Shown: one piece after another, positions 7,080 to 15,020 of the stretch
Numbering within the stretch: the first letter of the stretch is position 1
How the letters are laid out: each line of letters starts with the position of its first letter
Source of the DNA: Acidimicrobiales bacterium
GTDB lineage: Bacteria; Actinomycetota; Acidimicrobiia; Acidimicrobiales; DATDAH01
Direction of reading: 5' to 3'
Assembly (NCBI GenBank): GCA_016794585.1
Contig: JAEUJM010000040.1
Span: 124,001-188,000, forward strand
DNA: 64,000 nt
Program-made: the position numbers and the translations under genes
The notes under the pieces: model-generated
What the model was told of the DNA's origin: nothing
Database searches by the model: none
What the model saw: the letters and a program-made list of their open reading frames with translations, nothing else

Positions 7080-9836
7080 TCAGCCGCTCTGACGTGCGAT
7101 CGCGGCGTCGAGGTCGGCCCGGATGAGCCCGGCGACCTCGCCCACACCGTCCTCGGCCATCACCTCCCAGTGGCCGGCCGCGACGCGCTGCACGTCGACG
7201 GTGCCGCCCACCCACTCGGCCCAGCCCATGGTGGAGTCGGTGGCCCCGGTGCCGCCGGCCCAGTAGAGGGTCAGGTCTCCGCCGTAAGGGGCGGGCGCCC
7301 AGTCGGGCCCGGCCAGGCGCCAGAGGCGGTACCACGAGTACCAGAGACGATGGCCGGGGCGGATCTGCCCGGTCCGGCGGAGGTCGAGCTCCCAGAGCAC
7401 GGGCTGGACCCACCGGTCGATGCGGGCGCGCTTCATGAGCTGGCGTACGAGGCCCTGCGGCGACCGCTTGGCCAGGCCGGCGTAGTACCGGGCCCGCTGC
7501 CGCAACGGCCAGTCGGGCTCGGCCGGGGTGGGGATGCCGAGGTAGGGGCTCTGCGGGGGACGCTGACGGGAGTAGTCGATGCCGCGGTAGCCGGGGCCGA
7601 CGTCGATGATGCCCAGGAAGGCCACCTCGTCGCCGTCGCGCTCGAGGATGCGGGCCATCTCGTAGGCGAGGATCCCGCCGAACGAGTAGCCGGCCAGGTA
7701 GTAGGGACCCTCGGGCTGGATACGCCGGACCTCGCTGAGGTAGCGGCGGGCGAGGGTGTCGATGGTTCGGATGGGCAGCCGGTGCCCGTCGAGGAAGGGC
7801 GACTCGAAGCTGTAGAGGGTCTGGTCCGACCCCAGGGCCGCGGCCAGGTGGCGGTAGCGGTAGGCGGAGCCGTAGAGGTCGTGGGTGAGGAAGAGAGCGG
7901 GGCGATCGGCCGCCCCCGCCTGGACGAGGGCGGCCTCGCCGGCGTGGTGGGTGTCGCCCCGGATGGCCCGGGCCAGGTCGGCGACCGTGGTGCCGTCGAG
8001 CAACGCCGACATCTGGACCTGGTGGCCGTGGCGCTCCTCGAGCCGCACGAGCATCTGCGCGGCCAGCAGGGAGTAGCCGCCGAGGTCGAAGAAGTCGTCG
8101 TCGACGTGGACCTCGGGGACCCCGAGCAGCTCCTGCCACAGGTCGATGATCTGGGCCTCGAGCTCGTCGGCGGGGGCCGGTCGGCTCACGCCACCGTCCG
8201 GGGAGTCCCCATCCGCGGGCCCGTGGCCGCCGCCACCGTCGACCCCGTCGATGAGCGCCTGGCGGTCGAGCTTGCCGTTGGGCAGCTGAGGGAGGTCGTC
8301 GCGCAGGAGGACGCGTGAGGGCACCATGGCGGCGGTGACCCGCTCGGCCAGCTCCCGTCGCACCTCGTCGGCGCTGGTCTCCGACGACGTGGGCACCACG
8401 TGGGCGATCAGGATGCGCGTGCCCGTGGCGTCGGTGCCGGTGGTGACCACCGCGTCCTTGACCACGTCGAGCGCCAGCAGGGCGTCCTCGACCTCGCCGG
8501 GGATGATGCGCTGGCCCCGGATCTTGACCTGGTCGTCGGTGCGGCCCGCCACCTCGAGGTAGCCGTCGGCGGTGACGCGGGCCACGTCGCCGGTGCGGTA
8601 CACGGGCACGCCGTCGGGCCCGACCGACAGCACCTTGGCGTCGAGGTCGGGACGCCCCCAGTACCCCCGCAGCAGGTAGGGACTGCGCACGAACAGCTCG
8701 CCCGCCGCGCCCACGTCGGCCGGGGTGCCGTCCTCGCGGCGGATCTCGAGGCCCATGCCCTCGATGGGGTGCCCCACCGGGACGCCGGCGTCACCGAAGG
8801 ACTCCCCCGGCGCCACGAAGTAGAAGGTGAGCACGCCGGTCTCGGTGGTGCCGTACCCGTTGGCGACGACGAGGTGCTGACCGAACAGGTCCCGCACCAG
8901 GGCCACGGCGTCGGCGTCGACCCGCTCGCCGCCGAGCACCACGAGGCGGAGCGCCGGGTACTCGAACCCGGCCACGACGTCGACCATGAACCGCGCCACC
9001 GTCGGCGCGACGTACATGACCGAGATCCGCTCCTCGGAGATCCACTTGCCGAGGTCGACCAGGCCGAGGCCCCGCACGTCGCGTGTGGTCAGCGTCCCGC
9101 CGTTCAGCAGGGGCAGGAACATCGGATAGGCGGCGACCGCCAACGACACCGGGAACAGCATGGGGAGCGTGTCCCCCGGCGAGATGGACAGGGCGTCGGT
9201 GGCGCCGCGCATGAGGTGCAGCAGCGCACGGTGCGGGATGACCGCGGCCTTCGCCGAGCCGGATGACCCGGACGTGTAGGCCAGCATGGCCCCACGGTCG
9301 GGAGCGACGTCCACCGGCGGCGGCGTGGTGGGCGCGCCCTCGACCAGCGCGGAGTCGCGCACCACGGCGACGTCGGGGCCGGCGAGGTCGAACGCGGCCC
9401 CGATGCGGGAGGCGTCGGCCACCAGGAGACGGGCGCCGGAGTCGGCCAGGAGGGACTCGGTGACCGACGGCGCCGCCTCGGGGTCGAGGACCAGCACGAG
9501 CTTCCCTGCACTCAGCGTGCCGAGCATGGCGGCGACGAGCGGACCGTCGTGGTCGAACAGGAGCGCCACCGGCTCCTCGTCCTCGCCGAGACGGGCGAGC
9601 AGGGCGTTGGCGAAGCGGTTGGCGTCGGTCTCCAGCTCGGCGAAGGTCCACGCGCCCGCCGGGCTGCGCAGGGCGACGTGGTCGGCGTGGCGGGCGGCGA
9701 CGTCACGGAACCTCGCCCCGATCGAGCCTTCCACCGCCGCCGCGGGGAAGGGCTCGTAGCCGTCGGGTCGGGGGCGGTCGGGCCCCCACGGCGCCGCGCC
9801 GGGCGGCGCCTCTGCAGGTGGGCTCTGGTCGCTCAT
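7080..9836 (-). CDS. Single-module NRPS: adenylation - carrier - thioesterase
   Basis: 918 residues. The adenylation domain (about 25-530) shows AYTSGSSGSAKAAVIPH (ATP loop), NGYGTTETG, YRTGDVA and PNGKLDR. A carrier domain follows with DLGGYSLLAAQ, where S589 is the phosphopantetheine site. The C-terminal type I thioesterase has nucleophile S718 in AGYSFGGILAYEMA and a late histidine in AGHWEVM. There is no condensation domain, so it activates one acid, loads it and releases or transfers it. The usual FDxS A4 motif, whose Asp contacts the alpha-amino group, is replaced by FPVSLAVAAYP, suggesting a carboxylic acid rather than an alpha-amino acid (inference). ATG 9836 is taken as the start; GTG 9842 is also possible. 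Confidence 0.92.
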   Translation of the reverse strand: MSDQSPPAEAPPGAAPWGPDRPRPDGYEPFPAAAVEGSIGARFRDVAARHADHVALRSPAGAWTFAELETDANRFANALLARLGEDEEPVALLFDHDGPLVAAMLGTLSAGKLVLVLDPEAAPSVTESLLADSGARLLVADASRIGAAFDLAGPDVAVVRDSALVEGAPTTPPPVDVAPDRGAMLAYTSGSSGSAKAAVIPHRALLHLMRGATDALSISPGDTLPMLFPVSLAVAAYPMFLPLLNGGTLTTRDVRGLGLVDLGKWISEERISVMYVAPTVARFMVDVVAGFEYPALRLVVLGGERVDADAVALVRDLFGQHLVVANGYGTTETGVLTFYFVAPGESFGDAGVPVGHPIEGMGLEIRREDGTPADVGAAGELFVRSPYLLRGYWGRPDLDAKVLSVGPDGVPVYRTGDVARVTADGYLEVAGRTDDQVKIRGQRIIPGEVEDALLALDVVKDAVVTTGTDATGTRILIAHVVPTSSETSADEVRRELAERVTAAMVPSRVLLRDDLPQLPNGKLDRQALIDGVDGGGGHGPADGDSPDGGVSRPAPADELEAQIIDLWQELLGVPEVHVDDDFFDLGGYSLLAAQMLVRLEERHGHQVQMSALLDGTTVADLARAIRGDTHHAGEAALVQAGAADRPALFLTHDLYGSAYRYRHLAAALGSDQTLYSFESPFLDGHRLPIRTIDTLARRYLSEVRRIQPEGPYYLAGYSFGGILAYEMARILERDGDEVAFLGIIDVGPGYRGIDYSRQRPPQSPYLGIPTPAEPDWPLRQRARYYAGLAKRSPQGLVRQLMKRARIDRWVQPVLWELDLRRTGQIRPGHRLWYSWYRLWRLAGPDWAPAPYGGDLTLYWAGGTGATDSTMGWAEWVGGTVDVQRVAAGHWEVMAEDGVGEVAGLIRADLDAAIARQSG

Positions 9837-9847
9837 AGGCACTCCGG

Positions 9848-9853
9848 AGCGTA
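9848..9853 (-). promoter_or_regulatory. Possible -10 of the NRPS-radical SAM unit
   Basis: Minus-strand TACGCT ends 5 nt before GTG 9842 and 11 nt before ATG 9836. A GGAG also sits 5 nt before ATG 9836, so either a leaderless or a very short-leader start would work. It is divergent from the carbamoyltransferase promoter within a 64-bp gap. Confidence 0.4.
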
Positions 9854-9888
9854 CCGCCCCTCGCCCGCCGCCAACAGGACGAAGCGGC

Positions 9889-9894
9889 TAGCGT
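9889..9894 (+). promoter_or_regulatory. Leaderless -10 element of the carbamoyltransferase gene
   Basis: TAGCGT followed by exactly 6 nt and then ATG 9901, with no Shine-Dalgarno. This places the transcription start at the A of the start codon. Confidence 0.5.
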
Positions 9895-9900
9895 CGTCGC

Positions 9901-11730
9901 ATGAACATCTTGGGGATCAGTGGCTTCTACCACGACTCCGCGGCGGCACTCGTCCAGGACGGCGTCGTCACCGCCGCCGCCCAGGAGGAGCGCTTCACGC
10001 GCAAGCGCCACGACGCCGACTTCCCGGCCAACTCGATCGCCTACTGCCTGCGTCGCGGCGAGGTGGACGCCGACGGGATCGACGCGGTCGTGTTCTACGA
10101 CAAGCCCATCACCACCTTCGTGCGCCTGCTCAAGACGTACATGCGTGTCGGCCCCAAGGGGTTCCGGTCCTTCCAGACGGCGATGCCCATCTGGCTGCGG
10201 GAGAAGCTCTGGATCCCGTACCAGATCGAGAAGGGCCTGAAGAACCTCGGCTTCGCCATGCCCAAGGACCTGTTCTTCACCGAGCACCACGAGAGCCACG
10301 CCGCCAGCGCGTTCTACCCGTCACCGTTCTCATCGGCCGCGGTGCTCACCTTCGACGGCGTCGGCGAGTGGGCCACGAGCAGCGTCGGCGTGGGACGCGG
10401 GCACGACCTCACCCTCACCGAGCAGCTCAACTTCCCGCACTCGATCGGCCTGTTGTACTCCGCGTTCACCTACCACTGCGGGTTCCGGGTCAACTCGGGC
10501 GAGTACAAGCTGATGGGGCTCGCCCCCTACGGCGAGCCCGTGTACGCCGACCTCATCCTCGACAAGCTCGTCGACCTGCACGACGACGGCTCGTTCACCC
10601 TCGACATGTCCTACTTCGGCTACCTGCACAGCCTGAAGATGACCAACGCCAAGTTCGACAAGCTCTTCGGGGCGCCGGCCCGGGCGCCCGAGAGCGAGCT
10701 CACCAAGCGCGAGATGGACATGGCCCGCTCGATCCAGGAGGTCACCGAGGAGATCGTCCTTCGCATGGCCCGCCACGCCGCCCAGGTGACCGGCGAGACC
10801 AAGGCCTGCCTGGCCGGTGGCGTCGCCCTCAACTGCGTCAGCAACGGCCGTCTGCTCCGCGAGGGGCCCTTCGAGGAGCTGTGGATCCAGCCCGCGGCGG
10901 GCGACGCCGGCGGTGCCATCGGCAGCGCCCTCTACGCGTGGCACAAGATCTACGGCAACGAGCGCACCGTGGACGGCGTCCACGACGGGATGTCGGGCGC
11001 CTACCTCGGGCCCCGGTTCAACGACGACGAGATCGCCCGCTACCTCGACGACAACGGCTACGCCTACGAGCGCTTCGCCGACTCGGCCCAGCGGGCGGAG
11101 CGCATCGCCGAGCTGGTCGACGACGGCAACGTGCTCGGGCTGTTCATCGGACGGATGGAGTTCGGTCCCCGCGCCCTCGGCCACCGGTCGATCATCGGCG
11201 ACCCCCGGTCACCGAAGATGCAGTCGATCATGAACCTCAAGATCAAGCACCGGGAGTCGTTCCGGCCCTTTGCCCCCGCGGTGCTGGCCGAGCGGGCGAG
11301 CGAGTGGTTCGCCATCGACGTGCCCTCGCCTTACATGATGATCACCGCCGACGTCACCGAGGAGCACCGGGTCGAGAGCGGCCCGCACGCCGACGATCTG
11401 CGCACCTGGGTCAACGAGGTCCGTTCGGACATCCCCGCGGTGACCCACGTCGACCACTCGGCCCGCCTCCAGACCGTGAGCGCCGAGCAGAGCCCCGAGT
11501 TCCACGAGGTCCTCGCCGCGTTCGAGGCCCGCACCGGGTGCCCCGTGCTCATCAACACGTCGTTCAACGTGCGGGGCGAGCCCATCGTCTGCACCCCCGA
11601 CGACGCCTACCGGTGCTTCATGCGCACCGAGATGGACTACCTCGTCCTCGAGCACTTCCTGCTCGAGAAGACCGCCCAGCCCGACTGGGACAGCGAGGAC
11701 GACTGGCAGTCCACCTTCGAGCTGGACTGA
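9901..11730 (+). CDS. Carbamoyltransferase, NodU/CmcH/TobZ family
   Basis: 609 residues. The N-terminal half is the carbamoyltransferase_N kinase-like fold with GISGFYHDSAAALV, QEERFTRKRHD, HHESHAASAFYPSPF and GVALNCVSNG. The C-terminal half is the YrdC-like carbamoyltransferase_C domain with the FGPRALGHRSI and HRESFRPFAPAV stretches. Such enzymes move a carbamoyl group from carbamoyl phosphate, via carbamoyl-AMP, onto a hydroxyl of a sugar or natural product. It is divergent from the NRPS-radical SAM pair and is followed after 42 nt by a DUF5989-type gene, a known genomic partner of this family. The acceptor could be the surface glycan or the NRPS-derived product. Confidence 0.93.
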   Translation: MNILGISGFYHDSAAALVQDGVVTAAAQEERFTRKRHDADFPANSIAYCLRRGEVDADGIDAVVFYDKPITTFVRLLKTYMRVGPKGFRSFQTAMPIWLREKLWIPYQIEKGLKNLGFAMPKDLFFTEHHESHAASAFYPSPFSSAAVLTFDGVGEWATSSVGVGRGHDLTLTEQLNFPHSIGLLYSAFTYHCGFRVNSGEYKLMGLAPYGEPVYADLILDKLVDLHDDGSFTLDMSYFGYLHSLKMTNAKFDKLFGAPARAPESELTKREMDMARSIQEVTEEIVLRMARHAAQVTGETKACLAGGVALNCVSNGRLLREGPFEELWIQPAAGDAGGAIGSALYAWHKIYGNERTVDGVHDGMSGAYLGPRFNDDEIARYLDDNGYAYERFADSAQRAERIAELVDDGNVLGLFIGRMEFGPRALGHRSIIGDPRSPKMQSIMNLKIKHRESFRPFAPAVLAERASEWFAIDVPSPYMMITADVTEEHRVESGPHADDLRTWVNEVRSDIPAVTHVDHSARLQTVSAEQSPEFHEVLAAFEARTGCPVLINTSFNVRGEPIVCTPDDAYRCFMRTEMDYLVLEHFLLEKTAQPDWDSEDDWQSTFELD

Positions 11731-11759
11731 GCCGGACCCCCCGACCGCACTCCGGCTGC

Positions 11760-11765
11760 TAATTT
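11760..11765 (+). promoter_or_regulatory. Possible leaderless -10 for the DUF5989 gene
   Basis: TAATTT is followed by 7 nt and then GTG 11773, in an unusually A/T-rich spot between two genes. It suggests that the small gene has its own start in addition to read-through from the carbamoyltransferase gene. Confidence 0.4.
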
Positions 11766-11772
11766 CTCCCCC

Positions 11773-11940
11773 GTGTTGCGCATCAAGCACCTGTTCCGCC
11801 TCATGGGCGACTTCGGCAGCTACGCCGTGGTCAACCGGGTGTGGTGGATCATCCCGCTGATGATGGTGCTCGGCCTCGTGGTCGCCTTCATCACCGTGGG
11901 CCAGGCGGCGGCGCCCTACACGCTCTACACCCTCTTCTAG
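11773..11940 (+). CDS. DUF5989-type small membrane protein
   Basis: A 55-residue gene. It starts at GTG 11773 (TTG 11776 is the next codon) and stops at TAG 11938. The layout is a short amphipathic, basic N-terminus (RIKHLFRLMGDFG), a VWWIIP turn, one hydrophobic segment of about 19 residues and the tail APYTLYTLF. This matches the small DUF5989 family: about 50 residues, one transmembrane helix, a WW-P motif before the helix and a conserved APF/Y-YTLF end. In many bacteria it sits next to NodU-type carbamoyltransferases, as here. Its biochemical role is not known; tethering the cytosolic carbamoyltransferase to the membrane is a guess. Confidence 0.8.
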   Translation: MLRIKHLFRLMGDFGSYAVVNRVWWIIPLMMVLGLVVAFITVGQAAAPYTLYTLF

Positions 11941-12119
11941 GCCCTCCCGCTTCTCGGCCCCCGCTTCTCGGCCCGCCCGGCGCCCGCTCCTCGGGCGCTC
12001 CGGCCCACCTGCTTTCCGGGGGCATCATCTCGGCGGCGGGGACGGCGAGCCCCGGCCACGCGACAGCGCGGGCGGCGTCGAGCGCCACACGATCAGCGAG
12101 GCCCGAACCGTGACGCGAC

Positions 12120-12160
12120 GATCCCCCGGCCCCGTCCCGCAGGACGGTGGCCGGGGGATC
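12120..12160. terminator. Strong bidirectional hairpin terminator
   Basis: A perfect 12-bp outer stem (12120-12131 with 12149-12160) continues into a 6-bp inner stem (12132-12137 with 12142-12147), with a 4-nt loop and one bulged T at 12148. It lies between the converging carbamoyltransferase/DUF5989 unit and the PhyH gene. There is no U-tract, as is usual in very GC-rich actinobacteria. The rest of 11941-12185 holds no gene that I can support. Confidence 0.75.
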
Positions 12161-12185
12161 GGTCAGATCCGGCCAGGCGGGTGGC

Positions 12186-13187
12186 TCAGACGGCCGCCAG
12201 CTCGGCTTCCTTCTCGGCGCACGAGGGGCACAGGAGCGTGACGTTGCCGAGCCAGCGGTCCGGCGTGTCCTCGATGCCCTCGGTGGTGCCGCAACGGTGG
12301 CACCAGGCCCGACCCGGGTTGAGGGCCCCGTGACGCTCGATCTCGTGGTCGACGGCCTCGCCGTTGGCCACCAGCTCGTCGAGGCGCTCCTCGGTGAGCG
12401 CCACGAACTCGAAGTCGCAGATGCCGAGGCTCTGCGCCGCCGGCGGCGGGGTGCCGAGGGTGAACGGGTTGTTGTCGACCCAGAACTCCTCACCGATCTC
12501 GAAGGCCTCGATGGAGCCGTCGGGCAGCCCGAAGTAGTGGATGTGCTGGGCGCTGTTCGGGATGAGGTCGATGATGGCCACGAGCCGCTCCTTCTCGGTG
12601 CGGTTCGGGTACGAGAAGTGCAGCGTGGCGTGGTTGAACACGATGGCCTCGCCCGCCTTGAGGGGCTCGGGCACCGCGTGGCGCTGCACGATGCGCTGCT
12701 CGAGGCCGTAGAACGGCGAGCGGAACGAGTGGATGCCCCGCAGGGTGGGGACCCACTTGTGCGAGCCCGGCACCATCCAGAGCTGGCCGTTGTCGGCGTG
12801 GGTGTCCTCGAGGGCCACCCAGATCTCGGCGGAGCGGAACTTGGTCTCGTCCACCAGGGCGAGGTCCTGGTGGAGGCCGAAGCCGCTCATGCCGCCGGGC
12901 CACTTCGTGAGGAAGTTGGCGGGCAGGCACTTGTAGTCGTCGAAGATCTCGTCGCAGTGCGGCTTCAGCACGCCGTGCACGCCGTCGCTGATCTTCTGCT
13001 TGTAGTCCGCGTCGTAGGTGTGGAAGGTGGAGATGCAGGCTCGCTCGGGGTCGCCCGGGGCCTTGCCCAACCCGTAGTACACGTCCCGCAGCGCCTGGAC
13101 CTCGTCCGCATCGAGACAGGGGATCTTCACGTAGCCATCACGCTCGAAGGTCGCCTGCCACTCCTCATTCAAGAACGTGGGTTGCAC
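12186..13187 (-). CDS. PhyH-family Fe(II)/2-oxoglutarate dioxygenase with C-terminal zinc ribbon
   Basis: 333 residues from GTG 13187, chosen because CGAGGAG ends 5 nt upstream. The phytanoyl-CoA dioxygenase fold shows the iron triad H106-x-D108 (GLHQDLALVD) and H190 (TLHFSYPNRT), the latter followed by the arginine that binds 2-oxoglutarate. GQLWMVPGSHKW is the usual family strand. After about residue 285 there is a four-cysteine zinc ribbon (WCHRCG and LLCPSCAE). Members hydroxylate fatty acyl groups, amino acids on carriers or natural products; the acceptor here is unknown. It is a single-gene unit with its own promoter, downstream of the glycosyltransferase operon. It may act on the carrier-bound NRPS acid or on the glycan (inference). 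Confidence 0.9.
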   Translation of the reverse strand: MQPTFLNEEWQATFERDGYVKIPCLDADEVQALRDVYYGLGKAPGDPERACISTFHTYDADYKQKISDGVHGVLKPHCDEIFDDYKCLPANFLTKWPGGMSGFGLHQDLALVDETKFRSAEIWVALEDTHADNGQLWMVPGSHKWVPTLRGIHSFRSPFYGLEQRIVQRHAVPEPLKAGEAIVFNHATLHFSYPNRTEKERLVAIIDLIPNSAQHIHYFGLPDGSIEAFEIGEEFWVDNNPFTLGTPPPAAQSLGICDFEFVALTEERLDELVANGEAVDHEIERHGALNPGRAWCHRCGTTEGIEDTPDRWLGNVTLLCPSCAEKEAELAAV

Positions 13188-13220
13188 GTCTGCTCCTCGC
13201 CAGGTTGCCGGTTTCGCCGA

Positions 13221-13248
13221 AGTATAGAGGATCACCCCTCGTTGTCGA
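13221..13248 (-). promoter_or_regulatory. Sigma-70-type promoter of the PhyH gene
   Basis: Minus-strand TCGACA (13248-13243) is one base from consensus TTGACA; it is followed by a 16-nt spacer and TATACT (13226-13221). The start would fall near 13214, giving a leader of about 27 nt that contains the RBS. This is one of the best conventional promoters in the window and separates this gene from the upstream operon. Confidence 0.6.
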
Positions 13249-13274
13249 GGGTCCGCGCCCCGACGGCGGGGCCG

Positions 13275-15020
13275 TCAACGCCCGCCGTTCAGCTCCCATT
13301 CGAGCTTCTCGAGGCGCTCGGCGGCACCCCGGGCCTCCGGGTAGAAGGCGAAGGCCCGCTGGGTGAGGGCGTTGAACTGCCGGTACGGGGTGCGCAGGGG
13401 ACGGTCGAGCTCGAGCAGCAGCGTCACCCGCGGGGCCGCGGCCCGGTTCCACGCCTCGTGCTCGAAGGTGTCGTCGAAGAGGATGCTCTCGCCCTCGCGA
13501 TAGGACAACACGTCGTCGAGCACGCGGAGCTGGCACGAGTCCGGGGGGTCGGGGACGATGAGGCCGAGGTGGTAGCGCAGCACGCCCCGGTTGGGAGCCT
13601 GGTGGCTCGGGAGGTGGGTGCCCGGCTGGAACACCGAGAACAGCGCCGAGGAGATCCCCGGGACCTGTGCCACCAGCTCGCTCGTGACGGGGCAGAGCTC
13701 GGCGTTGAAGTCGACGGGCTTGCGCAGCGCCCGCAGCACGAAGGTGTTCCACTCGCCGTCGTTGCCCTGGCTGACCCCCAGGACCTGCTCGATGCGGGGC
13801 ACGCGTCGGGTCTCGAGCACGGCCCGGGCCTCGTCGCGGATGTCCTCCCAACGCTGCTCGAGCATCGCCGTCCAGGCGAAGTCGGCCGGGTCGTACACCG
13901 GCTGGAGCGTGACCGCATGGCCGACGAGGCGGTTGTTGGCCTGCATCAGGCCCAGCACGGCCGTCCCGATGCGCCCGGGGCCGCCGCCGGCGCCCGAACC
14001 CTCGTCACCGCCCGCGACCTGCCCGTCCGCTGCGAGGTCAGACCCGTGGGGGTCGACCGCCGCCGCATCGTCGGCGGGCGCGTCGCCGCTCGGCGCTGGG
14101 TCCTGCCGGTCCAGGAGGGCGGCCTCGTCGACGAGCTCCTCGGGCAGGTGGCAGAGGGCGGCGAGGTCGGTCGGCGTGAGCTGGCGGAACTCGATGGGCC
14201 GCACCTCACGGCGGGGATAGGTGTCCGGGAACTCGGCGCCTGCCAGCCCGTAGGGCGAGTACTGGACGAAGAATTCCTCGTCGACGTCGTGGAGCGACAC
14301 CCGGGCGTCGTCGTGGCCCACGGCGTGGATGAGCCCGGCCTCCTCCGGAGCCATCGAGATCGCGACGGCGAGCCGAGGGGACGACGAGCGGTTCGGGAAC
14401 GAGCAGTGGATGAGCGCGTTGTCCATCATCAGCGCCTCGCCCGCACGTGCGGGCAGGGCCACGGTGCAGTGCTCCTCGGCGAAGTGGGCCGCCTGGTCGT
14501 ACGGCCACCACGTCCGGGTCCCCCGGGGGAGGCGGTCGAAGCGGTGGCTGCCGGGGATCACCTGGAGCGGGCCGTTGTCGAGCTCCTCGTCGGTGTCGTC
14601 GAGGGCGACCCACACCACCGCGGACCGGAAGACCCGCTCGTCGACGTAGCAGGTGTCCTGGTGCAGCGGCAGGGCGCTGTCGTCCCCCGGCCACTTCATG
14701 AGGTAGCTCGAGTTGAAGGCGCGGTGGCGGTCGAACAGCGGGCCGATCAGGGGCTCGAGGACCTCCTTGACCAGCTCGTTGGCGCGGGCCTTGCGCTCCG
14801 GGGTGGCCACGGCGTAGGTGGGGATGAACCCCTGCATCTGCTCGGGGAAGACCTCGTCGTAGATGGCGCGCAGCCGGGCCACCTGCTCGGGCCCGACGGT
14901 GGTGAGGGTGAGGTAGCCGGCCCGGGAGAACTCGGCCTGCTGCTCGTCGTCGACCAGCGTGCGCCGGGCGACGAGGGCCTCGTCGGCATCGGGCGCGGCC
15001 AGGTCGGTTTCGGTGCTCAC
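13275..15020 (-). CDS. Double dioxygenase fusion: PhyH domain + aspartyl/asparaginyl beta-hydroxylase domain
   Basis: 581 residues from GTG 15020, whose GTGA overlaps the AsnB stop. The first half is a PhyH-type Fe(II)/2OG dioxygenase with H120-x-D122 (LHQDTCYVD) and H205 (LIHCSFPNRS). An acidic, Gly/Ala-rich linker (about 315-355) joins it to an AspH/LpxO-type domain. In that second domain LRYHLGLIVP (H484) and FDDTFEHEAWN (H521) match the two-histidine iron site of AspH, with Gly in place of the usual carboxylate ligand. Two oxidations on the same molecule or a regulatory pairing are possible. It is the last gene of the long glycosyltransferase operon, so the acceptor is probably a glycan or lipid-linked intermediate (inference). 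Confidence 0.9.
   Translation of the reverse strand: MSTETDLAAPDADEALVARRTLVDDEQQAEFSRAGYLTLTTVGPEQVARLRAIYDEVFPEQMQGFIPTYAVATPERKARANELVKEVLEPLIGPLFDRHRAFNSSYLMKWPGDDSALPLHQDTCYVDERVFRSAVVWVALDDTDEELDNGPLQVIPGSHRFDRLPRGTRTWWPYDQAAHFAEEHCTVALPARAGEALMMDNALIHCSFPNRSSSPRLAVAISMAPEEAGLIHAVGHDDARVSLHDVDEEFFVQYSPYGLAGAEFPDTYPRREVRPIEFRQLTPTDLAALCHLPEELVDEAALLDRQDPAPSGDAPADDAAAVDPHGSDLAADGQVAGGDEGSGAGGGPGRIGTAVLGLMQANNRLVGHAVTLQPVYDPADFAWTAMLEQRWEDIRDEARAVLETRRVPRIEQVLGVSQGNDGEWNTFVLRALRKPVDFNAELCPVTSELVAQVPGISSALFSVFQPGTHLPSHQAPNRGVLRYHLGLIVPDPPDSCQLRVLDDVLSYREGESILFDDTFEHEAWNRAAAPRVTLLLELDRPLRTPYRQFNALTQRAFAFYPEARGAAERLEKLEWELNGGR

Noticed and set aside
11941-12119. Possible small genes in the gap before the hairpin terminator, including a plus-strand frame from 11841.
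   Set aside because: The frame runs through the DUF5989 gene out of register and its composition is Pro/Ala/Ser/Arg-rich with no motif.
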